Notes: generated from the sequence alone by a model not told the origin. A stretch of 15,149 bases of DNA from DATILI01 sp035476635 (GCA_035476635.1 DATILI010000291.1:1-15149); one strand, 5' to 3'. Shown: positions 6,986 through 14,278, counted from the stretch's first letter. Numbers and translations: made by a program.

Positions 6986-7692
6986 GCGCGTGCTCCCGCT
7001 GCCATCACCTCGAACTGCAGTTCAGTTGGTGTGCAGCCCGCGCCGTTGACCGGCACCAGGTCTTGCGGGCAGGCCGACATCACGGCCACGCAATCCAGCA
7101 GCGCTTCGAACACCACATGGTCACCAGGCGCCGAGCGAGGCGGCAGCCACGCTATGCGGCCGTCCGCGGCAACCGGGTTGTTCATCCAGACGTTGAACGG
7201 TGCCGGCACTTCATGCACCTGCCGGCCGATGGCGTGCATGGCCATGCGCAGGTTGTCCGAGCAGTTGTCGTGGTAGTGCGCAACGCCCAGCGTTCGGTAG
7301 CGCGGCAGGTCGCACGCCGCGATCAAGGTGTCATGAATGCCAATCGAGCTGTCTTCGATCATGCGCAGGATGGGCCGGCGCCGGTTGGTCACCAGTTCAT
7401 CGCCCGCGGCGGGGATGGTTTTGCTGAGCCAGGCCCGCACATGTTCCATCGACATGAACTCGTGCAAGCCGTCTTCAAAAAACGCCCAGAAGTCGCAGAC
7501 CTGCGTGCCGTGCACATTGATGATTTTCAGACGCTCGCCCCGGTTTAACCTGACGGCGCGGCCCTGGCGCGCAGGCAGCGTGTAGCGCCGGCCCGGCTCG
7601 GCTTGCCCTGTGGGCGAGATCGGAGAATGCAGCGACGCATTGCTGCCATCCATGTCGCCGTTGCCTCGGTAGTTGCGGTTGACCCAATCCAT
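6982..7692 (-). CDS. DUF1989 (urea carboxylase-associated / CgdAB-like) protein
   Basis: This 236-residue protein belongs to DUF1989. The family landmarks are present: 'INVHGTQVCDFWAF' (58-71), 'GIHDTLIAACD' (118-128), HYHDNCSDNL (139-148), 'APFNVWMNN' (164-172) and 'SACPQDLVPVNGAGCTPTEL' (206-225). The conserved His/Cys set (His120, Cys127, His141, Cys144, Cys208) looks like metal ligands. In guanidine-using bacteria a pair of DUF1989 proteins forms carboxyguanidine deiminase (CgdA/CgdB) next to urea carboxylase-type enzymes. Here only one copy is present and no carboxylase or allophanate hydrolase pair is seen, so its substrate is probably different. The ATG at 7692 has a strong AAGGAG 5-6 nt upstream. 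Confidence 0.88.
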   Translation of the reverse strand: MDWVNRNYRGNGDMDGSNASLHSPISPTGQAEPGRRYTLPARQGRAVRLNRGERLKIINVHGTQVCDFWAFFEDGLHEFMSMEHVRAWLSKTIPAAGDELVTNRRRPILRMIEDSSIGIHDTLIAACDLPRYRTLGVAHYHDNCSDNLRMAMHAIGRQVHEVPAPFNVWMNNPVAADGRIAWLPPRSAPGDHVVFEALLDCVAVMSACPQDLVPVNGAGCTPTELQFEVMAAGARA

Positions 7693-7731
7693 AACGACTC
7701 CTTTTCTCGGTGTTGGTTGCGCAGCTGCGGA

Positions 7732-8673
7732 TCAGCGGCTTTCGCGGTCATAGGGGCGACCCACGGCTTCGGGCGCGCGCGCCCGGCCCATCAAGCCCAC
7801 CAGCGCCACGATGGAGGCGACATACGGCAGCATGAGAAACAGCTGATACGGCACTTCCGGGTGCGAGAACTGCAGCGACAGTTGCGCCGCGTCGCAAAGG
7901 CCGAAGAACAATGCGGCGAGCAGCACCAAGGCCGGGTTCCAGCGCCCCAGGATCGCGATGGCCAGCGCAAGAAAGCCGCGTCCGCCACCCATGTTCTCCG
8001 CGAAGATATGAATCTGCGCCAGCACCAGGTGCGCACCGCCAAGCGCCGCAAGTGCGCTGCTGATGACAACGGCGACAGCGCGTACCTTCAACACCGGCAC
8101 GCCAGCCGAGTCCGCGGCCCGCGGGTTCTCGCCGGTGGCGCGCAGGGCCAGCCCGGCATGGGTGCGGTACAGCACGAAGCTGGCCACCAGCACCAGCGCG
8201 GCCAGCATATAGGCCAGCACGTCCTGGCTGAACAGGCTGGGGCCGAGCAAGGGAATCGACGACAGGCCGGGCAGCGGCACCGGCTCGAAGCCGGGCAATG
8301 TGGTCGACCCCTGGCTTTCACCGAACACCAGCCGCGCCAGGTAGGCAGTGAGCCCTGCGCAAAACAGGTTGACGGCGATACCGGCCACCAATTGGTCGCT
8401 GCGCAGCCAGACCGTCAGCGCGGCCTGCAGCAAGCCCAGCAGCACGCCGGCCACAAGGCCGATCAACGCGCCTTGATAGGGTGACCCGGTGAGCAAGGCG
8501 CCCGCCGCGGCTGCGAAGGCGCCGACAAGCAGGCTGCCTTCCAGGCCCACGTTGTAGACGCCCGAGCGTTCGGCGATGGTGGCACCCAGCGCTGCGAACG
8601 CCACCGGCACGGCGCAGCGGAGCATGGCGGCGAGAAAGGCCACCAGGGCTGGCTGGTTGAGAAGTTCGTCCAT
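7732..8673 (-). CDS. ABC transporter permease, BPD_transp_2 (NupQ-like)
   Basis: This 313-residue integral membrane protein is rich in hydrophobic helices and belongs to the BPD_transp_2 permease family. The pieces 'PVAFAALGATIAERSGVYNVGLEGSLLVGAF' and 'GGGRGFLALAIAILGRWNP' are typical of the second permease of BMP-type nucleoside transporters (NupQ/YufQ-like). It would form the inner-membrane channel with the adjacent permease. Its ATG overlaps the preceding stop by one base (TAATG at 8675-8671). The C-terminus is a short basic cytoplasmic tail. A gap of 39 nt separates it from the DUF1989 gene. Confidence 0.9.
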   Translation of the reverse strand: MDELLNQPALVAFLAAMLRCAVPVAFAALGATIAERSGVYNVGLEGSLLVGAFAAAAGALLTGSPYQGALIGLVAGVLLGLLQAALTVWLRSDQLVAGIAVNLFCAGLTAYLARLVFGESQGSTTLPGFEPVPLPGLSSIPLLGPSLFSQDVLAYMLAALVLVASFVLYRTHAGLALRATGENPRAADSAGVPVLKVRAVAVVISSALAALGGAHLVLAQIHIFAENMGGGRGFLALAIAILGRWNPALVLLAALFFGLCDAAQLSLQFSHPEVPYQLFLMLPYVASIVALVGLMGRARAPEAVGRPYDRESR

Positions 8674-9791
8674 TACGCAATCTCCCGGGTGGGCGTGGCT
8701 GAGGGCGTGCTGGCTGGCAGGAATGCCTTCTGCTTGAGCTTGCTCAGGCCCAGGCCGGCACGCAGCCGCTGCACGGAAAAGCGCTGGCTCGCGGCCACGA
8801 AAATGACGATGAGCCCCTGGATTGCATCAACCACCGTGCCTTCGATACCCGCGGCGCGTTGCATGCCGTTGGCCGCAGCCTTCAGCCCGCTCATCAGCAA
8901 CGCCGCCACCGGCAGCCAGGCCATGTTGGCCGCGGCCATGAAGGCCACGACGATGCCGTCGAAGCCATAGCCCGGGCTGAACAGATGAAACAGCCGGTAC
9001 TTGAGGCCCAGCACTTCCAGCCCGCCCGCAAGCCCGGCGAGTGCACCGCCGCCCATCATCGCCACCAGCAATTGGCGCTTGACCGCCACACCCGCATAAA
9101 GCGCGGCCTGCGCGTTGCGCCCGACCAGGTCGAGCGCGTGGCCATGCGCTGTGTAGCGAAAGTGCAGATGCAGCGCCAGGGCCAGGCCCAGCCCCAACAG
9201 CACGCCGGCATGCGCGTCGGTCTGCGGCAGGATGATGGGCAGGCGCAGCGTCTCGCTCAGTTCCTCCGAATAGGGATAGGGTGCGCCCTGGGCCAGCAGC
9301 GGGCCGCTCACGGCGTAGCTCACCATCTGGATCGCCACAAAGTTCATCAGCAAAGTGACGATGACTTCGTTGACGCCGCGGTAAGCCTTGAGATAGCCCG
9401 GAATGGCGGCCCAGAGCGCGCCGCCGGCCATCGCTGCCAGCATCACCGCCGCCAGTCCCAATCCCGCCGGCAACTGCGGCAAGTACAGGCCGGCGAGCGT
9501 GGCCAGCAGCGCACCGGCGTAGATTTGGCCCTCTGCGCCGATGTTGAACAGGCCCGCGCGCAGCGGCACGGCCACGGCAAGCGCAGCCAGCAGAATGGGC
9601 GAGGTTTTCACCAGTGTGCTGGCAAAGCCCCAGTAATCGAGAAACGCGCCGGCAAACAGCGCGCGGTAGGCTTGCCAGGGCGAGGCGCCACTGAGGGCGA
9701 TCAGCGCAGCACCCAACGCCAGCGCCAGTAGCAGCGCCCAGAGCGTGCGCAGCCGCGCAGCCCAAGTCAAGGCATGCAGCAGTGCACTCAT
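8673..9791 (-). CDS. ABC transporter permease, BPD_transp_2 (NupP-like)
   Basis: This 372-residue membrane protein is the first permease of the set. The family motif 'PLRAGLFNIGAEGQIYAGAL' lies after the first helices, 'AYRGVNEVIVTLLMNFVAIQM' is the conserved cytoplasmic coupling region, and 'FSPGYGFDGIVVAFMAAANM' is a late conserved loop. A charged tail rich in Lys, Thr and Pro follows the last helix. It matches NupP/YufP-like permeases that transport nucleosides or related solutes together with a BMP binding protein. The start overlaps the ATPase stop by 4 nt (ATGA, 9788-9791). Confidence 0.9.
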   Translation of the reverse strand: MSALLHALTWAARLRTLWALLLALALGAALIALSGASPWQAYRALFAGAFLDYWGFASTLVKTSPILLAALAVAVPLRAGLFNIGAEGQIYAGALLATLAGLYLPQLPAGLGLAAVMLAAMAGGALWAAIPGYLKAYRGVNEVIVTLLMNFVAIQMVSYAVSGPLLAQGAPYPYSEELSETLRLPIILPQTDAHAGVLLGLGLALALHLHFRYTAHGHALDLVGRNAQAALYAGVAVKRQLLVAMMGGGALAGLAGGLEVLGLKYRLFHLFSPGYGFDGIVVAFMAAANMAWLPVAALLMSGLKAAANGMQRAAGIEGTVVDAIQGLIVIFVAASQRFSVQRLRAGLGLSKLKQKAFLPASTPSATPTREIA

Positions 9792-11302
9792 GCAGGCTCC
9801 TCGGCAACACCGGACATCAGCATGCCCATGCGCTCAGGCGTCACTTCGGCGCGCGTCAATTCACCCGTGATGCGGCCGCGGTACATGACCGCCACGCGGT
9901 CCGCAATCTCCAGCACGTGTTCCAGTTCGGTCGAGATGTAGAGAATGGCCACGCCCGCGTCGCGCTGCTCCAGCAGCTTGCGCTGCACGAACTCGATGGC
10001 GCCGATGTCCAGCCCCTTGGTGGCCTGCATCACGATGAGCAATTGCGGCTTTGCCTCGATCTCGCGCGCCAGAATGATTTTTTGCTGATTGCCGCCCGAG
10101 AGTTCGGCGGCCGGCTGCTCGATGCTGCGCAGCCGGCAGTCGTATTGCCGGGCCAGCCGGTGTGCGTCTTCGCGCATGCGTCGTTGGTCCAGCAGGCCGC
10201 GCCGCGCGAGCGGCCGACGGTAGAAGCCGCGCAGGAAAAAATTCTTCCATACCGGGTGGCTCAATACGAGGCCGGTTGTGTGCCGGTCTTCGGGCACGAA
10301 GCCGATGCGGTGCGTGTGGGTGCGCTCGCGAATCGAACTGCCGGCCAGGTCCTTGCCATCCAGCTCGACGCGGCCACTGTCCTGCGTACGCAGGCCGGCC
10401 ACCACTTCGGCCAACTCCTTCTGGCCGTTGCCGTCCACCCCGCTGATGCCCAGCACCTCGCCACGCCGCAACGCGAACGAGATGCCGTCAAGCGCCACGA
10501 CGCCACGATCGTTGCGTGCGCTGACGGAAGAAAAGCGCAGCAGTATCTCGCCCGGCCGCGTGTGGCGGATGGACGCCACGGGAGCCACGTCGCGCCCCAC
10601 CATGCGTTGCGAGAGTTCGCGCGCAGTCGTTTCAGCCGTGGGCAGGCTCATTACCACCTTGCCCGCCCGCATCACCACCACCTGGTCTGCGGCAGAAAAA
10701 ACTTCGTCGAGCTTGTGCGTGACGAACAGGATGGTGGTGCCCGCCGCCTTCAGGCGTTTCAAGCTTTCAAGCAGCGCGGCGATCTCGTCCGGCGCGAGCA
10801 CACTGGTCGGCTCGTCCAGCACCAGGATCTCGGCGCGGCGGTACAAGGCCTTCAGGATCTCGGTGCGTTGGCGCATTCCCATGGGCAGCTTCCACACCGG
10901 GGCGCGTACATCGATTTCAAATCCGAAATCTTCGCTGAGTCTGGCAATGCGCCGTTCGTGGCCCGGCAGGTCCAGCACTGTGGCGCCCGAGTGGAGACCG
11001 ACCAGAATGTTCTGCGCCACGGTGAGCGCGCCAGCGAGGTGAAAGTGCTGGTGGATCATGCCGATGCGATGCCCGATTGCGTCGCGCGGCGAATGCAGCA
11101 CGACCGGTTGGCCGGCCACGCTGATCTGGCCGCTATCGGGTCGGTACAGGCCGTACAGCACGTTCATCAAGGTGGTCTTGCCGGCGCCGTTTTCGCCCAG
11201 AACGGCGACCACGCTGCCTTTTTCCGCGTGCAGCGTTACGTCGTCAAGCGCCTTGAAGGTGCCGAAGCTCTTACAAACCCCTTGCAGGGAGAGGTAGCTC
11301 AT
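9788..11302 (-). CDS. Double-domain ABC transporter ATPase (NupO/sugar-type)
   Basis: This 504-residue ATPase carries two fused nucleotide-binding domains. Domain 1 has Walker A GENGAGKT (36-43), a signature-like LPMGMRQR (139-146), Walker B ILVLDEP (159-165) and a switch His196. Domain 2 is degenerate as usual for this family: GVDGNGQK (288-295) replaces Walker A, LSGGNQQK (401-408) is intact, and the Walker B end reads MQATKG, with Gln in place of Asp/Glu. The switch His is missing (STEL). So only one composite site is probably catalytic. It energises the two permeases downstream. The gap to the binding-protein gene is 6 nt and its own Shine-Dalgarno is weak, which suggests coupling. Confidence 0.92.
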   Translation of the reverse strand: MSYLSLQGVCKSFGTFKALDDVTLHAEKGSVVAVLGENGAGKTTLMNVLYGLYRPDSGQISVAGQPVVLHSPRDAIGHRIGMIHQHFHLAGALTVAQNILVGLHSGATVLDLPGHERRIARLSEDFGFEIDVRAPVWKLPMGMRQRTEILKALYRRAEILVLDEPTSVLAPDEIAALLESLKRLKAAGTTILFVTHKLDEVFSAADQVVVMRAGKVVMSLPTAETTARELSQRMVGRDVAPVASIRHTRPGEILLRFSSVSARNDRGVVALDGISFALRRGEVLGISGVDGNGQKELAEVVAGLRTQDSGRVELDGKDLAGSSIRERTHTHRIGFVPEDRHTTGLVLSHPVWKNFFLRGFYRRPLARRGLLDQRRMREDAHRLARQYDCRLRSIEQPAAELSGGNQQKIILAREIEAKPQLLIVMQATKGLDIGAIEFVQRKLLEQRDAGVAILYISTELEHVLEIADRVAVMYRGRITGELTRAEVTPERMGMLMSGVAEEPA

Positions 11303-11308
11303 GGCGGC

Positions 11309-12277
11309 TCAGAGCGGCAGCGGTTTGAGCTTGCCGGCCTTCATCTCCTGCACCATGGCTTCGACCTCGCGCACCACCGCCGGCGGAATGGCCGGGTGGA
11401 AGCTGCCGATGCGCACCGCTTCCGGCGTGCTCAGGTCGTACTTGTAGTTGCGGCCTTCAAGGCCCTTGTCCAGCGCCAGCTTGATGTAGCCAAGCATCAT
11501 GCCGCGCACGTCGAGGATGTCGGACTGCAGGATGGTTTCGGGCCAGTTCTTGATCGCGTCGTAGTACAGCCCGAAGGCGTACACCTGCTTTTCCTTCGCG
11601 GCCTGCAGTGCGCCGATCGTCGCGCGGTCCATGGTGGGCCACAACACGTCCACGCCCTGGCTGATCTGGTTGAGCGCCGCCTCCTTGCCCTTGGCCACGT
11701 CTTCCCAATCGCCGGTCCAACTGACGAAGACTTTGCCGTCCGGACGGGCCTGCTTGAACCCAGCCTCAAAGCCCGCCGCCGAGTCGTTGGTGAACTTGAA
11801 CTTCTGCGCGCCGATGAAACCGGCCTTGCCGCTCTTGCTCATCTTGCCGGCGATGTAACCCATGATGTAGGCCGGCTGGCTGAAGTAAAAGTCCGCCGTT
11901 GCCACGTTCTTCGCGGTCTTCAAGCCGTTGTTCACGACAAAGGTCGTGTTCGGAAAGCGCGGTGCCACGCGCGTCACCGCGTCCTGAAATTCGCCACCGT
12001 GCGCAATCACCAGCGTGTAGCCGCGCCGCGCATAGTCCGACAAAGTCTCGACGTGGTCCGGTTCCTTGATTTTTTCCGTGTAGGCGAATTCGATACCGTG
12101 CTGTGCCTTGGCCGCCACCAGTGCGTCGTAGGCCGCCTGGCTCCAGCCGTTGTCGGTGATGCTGCCGGGCAGGGCGATTGCGATCTTCATCTTGCCCTGC
12201 GCCGTGGTCGGTGTTGCCGTGGCGAGTGCCGCGCTGGCCAGCAGCGTGGCGGCGAGGAATTTGCGTTTTGAAAGCAT
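11309..12277 (-). CDS. BMP/PnrA family periplasmic substrate-binding protein
   Basis: This 322-residue protein starts with a Sec signal peptide (KRKFLAATLLASAALATATPTTA, cut near 26). It has no lipobox Cys, so it is a soluble periplasmic binding protein. The mature domain is BMP-type: 'MKIAIALPGSITDNGWSQAAYDAL', 'DYARRGYTLVIAHGGEFQDAV', 'GYIAGKMSKSGKAGFIGAQKF' and 'DVLWPTMDRATIGALQAAKE'. BMP/PnrA proteins bind purine or other nucleosides, or related ligands; members in gammaproteobacterial and betaproteobacterial catabolic loci can bind other nitrogen compounds. I chose the ATG at 12277 over a longer reading from 12478 because of an AGGAGA 6-7 nt upstream and the signal peptide. It lies 37 nt after the azoR-like gene. 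Confidence 0.92.
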   Translation of the reverse strand: MLSKRKFLAATLLASAALATATPTTAQGKMKIAIALPGSITDNGWSQAAYDALVAAKAQHGIEFAYTEKIKEPDHVETLSDYARRGYTLVIAHGGEFQDAVTRVAPRFPNTTFVVNNGLKTAKNVATADFYFSQPAYIMGYIAGKMSKSGKAGFIGAQKFKFTNDSAAGFEAGFKQARPDGKVFVSWTGDWEDVAKGKEAALNQISQGVDVLWPTMDRATIGALQAAKEKQVYAFGLYYDAIKNWPETILQSDILDVRGMMLGYIKLALDKGLEGRNYKYDLSTPEAVRIGSFHPAIPPAVVREVEAMVQEMKAGKLKPLPL

Positions 12278-12314
12278 GCGTGTCTCCTGGGTGTTGTATT
12301 TGGGGGCGTATCGA

Positions 12315-12986
12315 TCAGCAGCTGGCGAGTTGCGCCGCGAGCGTATCGACGGCCGCTTCGGCGGTCGCGATCGAGTCCTTGTGGCGCCCATCGGCGAACT
12401 CGTCGTACTCGATGGCCACGCTGTGCACGTCGGTGATGCCGATGTAGGCAAAAGCCGTCTTGACCGAAGGCTCGACATGGTTCATGTGTTCGATGCGCGA
12501 GCCCTTGCCGTAGCCGAAATCGCCGCGCGAACTCAGGATCACCATGCGCTTGCGCTGGGCGGACAGGAGCGGCCAGTAGGGCTCGCCCTCGCGGCTGCGG
12601 TCAAAGCCGAAGGTCAGGCCGACGCGAACGATGTTGTCGATATAGGCCTTGAACTGCGCCGGCACGTTGAAGTTGTACATGGGCACGCCGGCCACGATCA
12701 GGTCGGCGTTCAACAGCTCGTTCACCAGTGTGTCGCTGGCGGCGAGCGCATCGTGCATCCAGGGCTCGCGTTGCTGTGGCGGCGTGAAGGCCGCGTGAAT
12801 CCATTCACCGCTGACGGGTGCGGGCGGCTCCAGCCCCACGTCGCGGTAGATCACCGTGTCGTCGGGGTGCGCGGCACGCCAGCGCTGCATGAAGCGCGAG
12901 GTGAGCCGGCGCGTATGCGAGCCGTACTTGCTTTCCAGCGAGCTGCCCTGGCGGGCGCTGGAGTCGATGTGCAAAACTGTTGCCAT
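12315..12986 (-). CDS. azoR: FMN-dependent NADH:quinone/azo oxidoreductase (AzoR-like)
   Basis: This 223-residue flavoprotein of the AzoR family reduces azo compounds or quinones with NAD(P)H in the cytoplasm. The FMN phosphate loop 'HIDSSARQGSSLESKYG' is at the N-terminus, 'VPMYNFNVPAQFKAYIDNIVRVGLTF' is the flavin-ring loop, and 'LSSRGDFGYG' is the third family motif. The ATG at 12986 has AAGGGA 5 nt upstream. A GTG at 13031 is in frame but homology starts at 12986. It is the first gene of the nine-gene run; the next gene is only 37 nt away, so AzoR is probably part of the operon. Its ribosome-binding site lies in a strong inverted repeat. Confidence 0.9.
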   Translation of the reverse strand: MATVLHIDSSARQGSSLESKYGSHTRRLTSRFMQRWRAAHPDDTVIYRDVGLEPPAPVSGEWIHAAFTPPQQREPWMHDALAASDTLVNELLNADLIVAGVPMYNFNVPAQFKAYIDNIVRVGLTFGFDRSREGEPYWPLLSAQRKRMVILSSRGDFGYGKGSRIEHMNHVEPSVKTAFAYIGITDVHSVAIEYDEFADGRHKDSIATAEAAVDTLAAQLASC

Positions 12987-12991
12987 GGTTT

Positions 12992-13038
12992 CCCTTGAGT
13001 TGGTCAATGCAGCGAATGCTAGGCATCGCACTCAAGGG
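12992..13038 (-). promoter_or_regulatory. Inverted repeat covering the azoR ribosome-binding site
   Basis: A perfect 9-bp inverted repeat is formed by CCCTTGAGT (12992-13000) and ACTCAAGGG (13030-13038), separated by 29 nt. Inside lies a second dyad (GCGA-A-TGC, 13012-13019, with GCATCGC, 13023-13029), stacking directly on the outer stem on one side. In the azoR mRNA the 3' arm contains the AAGGG of the Shine-Dalgarno, so the folded form would hide it. It may be an RNA switch or thermometer, or a protein operator in DNA. Confidence 0.5.
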
Positions 13039-13134
13039 CGGCAAACGGGATTTACTCAGGTGGCAGATGAGTTTTTTTGCGCGGCGTTTGATTGGGAATC
13101 GCCAACGATCGGTGCCGCGACCGAAGCATGGAGT

Positions 13135-13530
13135 TCATCGAGCATTGCCGCGTTGCATAGCGAGCAAATAGCCCACCCCCAGGAATCTGTGCAGCTTGAA
13201 TTTGCGAGTGAACGGGTTGTAGCCCAGTCCGCGCTGGTCGCGCAGCGAAAGGCCGGCTGCTTTCGCGTCGCTTTTGAGTTCGTCCGGTTGGATGAACTTG
13301 CGATAGTCGTGGGTTCCCGGCGGCAGTATGCGAAGCAGGCGCTCGGCGCCAACAATCGCCACGCGCCACGCAAGCGCTGTGCGATTGATCGTCGAGAACA
13401 ACACCCACCCACCGGGTTTGACCGTGCGCGCGCAAGCATCGATGACGAGTGCGGGGTGCGGCACATGTTCCAGCATCTCCATGCAGGTAACAAAGTCAAA
13501 GGCGTCCGATTGCTGTTGTGCCCCAGGTAG
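13135..13530 (-). pseudogene. UbiG-like methyltransferase, C-terminal remnant
   Basis: About 124 residues read as the C-terminal half of a UbiG-type ubiquinone O-methyltransferase. Recognisable blocks are 'DAFDFVTCMEMLEHVPHPA', 'VKPGGWVLFSTINRT', 'VGAERLLRILPPGTHDY', 'FIQPDEL' and 'GLGYNPFTRKFKL'. Intact UbiG is about 230-240 residues, and the N-terminal SAM-binding loop (GCGGG) is absent. Upstream codons in this frame (beyond about 13507-13530) are antisense to the alpha/beta-hydrolase remnant and show no methyltransferase likeness. There is no start codon with a Shine-Dalgarno. I call it a truncated remnant, joined to foreign sequence. The frame itself is undamaged, which suggests a rather recent break. 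The upstream limit is approximate. Confidence 0.7.
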
Positions 13531-13743
13531 AAGCAGCTCGACGCGGCCAACCGGCCTGTTCCCGCCACCTTGTTCCTGGCGGGCGCGAAGAACTACAACG
13601 GCCCGATCATCAACGCCCTGTACGCGCAGATGGCAGCGCATGCCCACCCCGGCCTGATGCTGCTGAAGGCCAAGTACGACACGACGCACGTGGGCTTCGA
13701 CCTGCCGGCGTTCGAAGAGGCGCTGGCGCGCTTCTTCCCGTGA
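13531..13743 (+). pseudogene. Apparent alpha/beta hydrolase, C-terminal remnant
   Basis: A 70-codon plus-strand frame ending at TGA 13743 reads like the end of an alpha/beta hydrolase. A strand 'RPVPATLFLAGAKNYN' is followed by a helix, then 'GLMLLKAKYDTTHVGFDLPAFEEALARFF', where the THVGF His fits the catalytic His and the last helix is typical. There is no start codon or ribosome site, and a TAG at 13528 closes the frame upstream. It abuts the UbiG remnant on the other strand. The exact family is uncertain. Confidence 0.5.
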
Positions 13744-13774
13744 ACGTCCGGCTCCGGTCCTTTGGCGAATCCGC

Positions 13775-14233
13775 TTACGCGATTTCCTTTTCTGCCACGG
13801 GCTGCTGCATGCCGATGGCCATGCGGTTCCAGGCGTTGATCTGCGCGATCGCCCAGGAGAGCTCGACGATTTCCTGGTCACTGAACTGGCTTTTCAGCGC
13901 GTCGAAGTCGGCGTCGCGGCTGCCGTGGTGGTCGACCAGCCTGGTCATGGTCTCGGCCCAGTTCAGCGCCGCGCGCTCGCGGTGACTGTACAGGCCGGTT
14001 TCGCGCCAGGTCGTCAGGCTGTTGATGCGCTGCCATGTCTCGCCATGCTTGCGCAGGTCGCGCACATGCATGTCCACGCAAAATGCGCAGCCGTTGAGCT
14101 GGGAGACGCGGGTCTTCACGAGCTCGATCAGGTTTGCACCCAGCGAAGAGTTGGCGATGGCCGCGCCGGCGCTGGCCAGGGCCTGGTAGGGCTTGGGAGC
14201 AATAGCGGTCCAGGGGAGTCGGGGTTCGTTCAT
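13775..14233 (-). CDS. Carboxymuconolactone decarboxylase / AhpD-like protein
   Basis: This 152-residue protein has the AhpD-like all-helical fold. The redox motif of the family is complete: Glu37, then Cys49-x2-Cys52-x3-His56 (CAFCVDMH), with the same spacing as the AhpD catalytic residues. It is therefore likely a thiol-dependent peroxidase or reductase-like enzyme. 'TGLYSHRERAALNWAETMTRL' is the other conserved segment. ATG 14233 has an AAGGT about 7 nt upstream; a longer reading from 14584 lies inside the sigma gene and is rejected. It is the gene next to an ECF41 sigma factor, a standard pairing in that sigma group, and an ECF41-type promoter sits directly upstream. Confidence 0.92.
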   Translation of the reverse strand: MNEPRLPWTAIAPKPYQALASAGAAIANSSLGANLIELVKTRVSQLNGCAFCVDMHVRDLRKHGETWQRINSLTTWRETGLYSHRERAALNWAETMTRLVDHHGSRDADFDALKSQFSDQEIVELSWAIAQINAWNRMAIGMQQPVAEKEIA

Positions 14234-14257
14234 GAATTTACCTTGGTTGAATTGGAA

Positions 14258-14278
14258 GTAGTGCTTGGGATGCACTAC
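14258..14278 (-). other. Hairpin at the expected 5' end of the AhpD-like mRNA
   Basis: GTAGTGC (14258-14264) and GCACTAC (14272-14278) form a perfect 7-bp stem with a 7-nt loop. The -10 element CGTC ends at 14284, so transcription would start about at the outer base of this stem. A hairpin at the very 5' end of an mRNA often slows decay; it could also be a protein operator. Confidence 0.4.

Noticed and set aside
6086..7276. A 396-codon open frame on the plus strand
   Set aside because: It is antisense to the CE4 and DUF1989 genes and shows only shadow-type composition.
9782..12271. An 829-codon open frame on the plus strand
   Set aside because: It is fully antisense to the ABC ATPase and BMP genes, which have clear motifs and operon overlaps. 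Its composition is His/Arg/Gln-rich, as expected of a shadow frame in GC-rich DNA. No family motif is visible.
13071..13079. T-run as an intrinsic terminator
   Set aside because: No GC-rich stem precedes it on the plus strand, and on the minus strand it is an A-run.
13744..13881. N-terminal part of the UbiG-like reading frame
   Set aside because: The frame stays open to 13881 but is antisense to the hydrolase remnant and the AhpD-like gene, with no SAM-binding motif, so it is not counted as methyltransferase.
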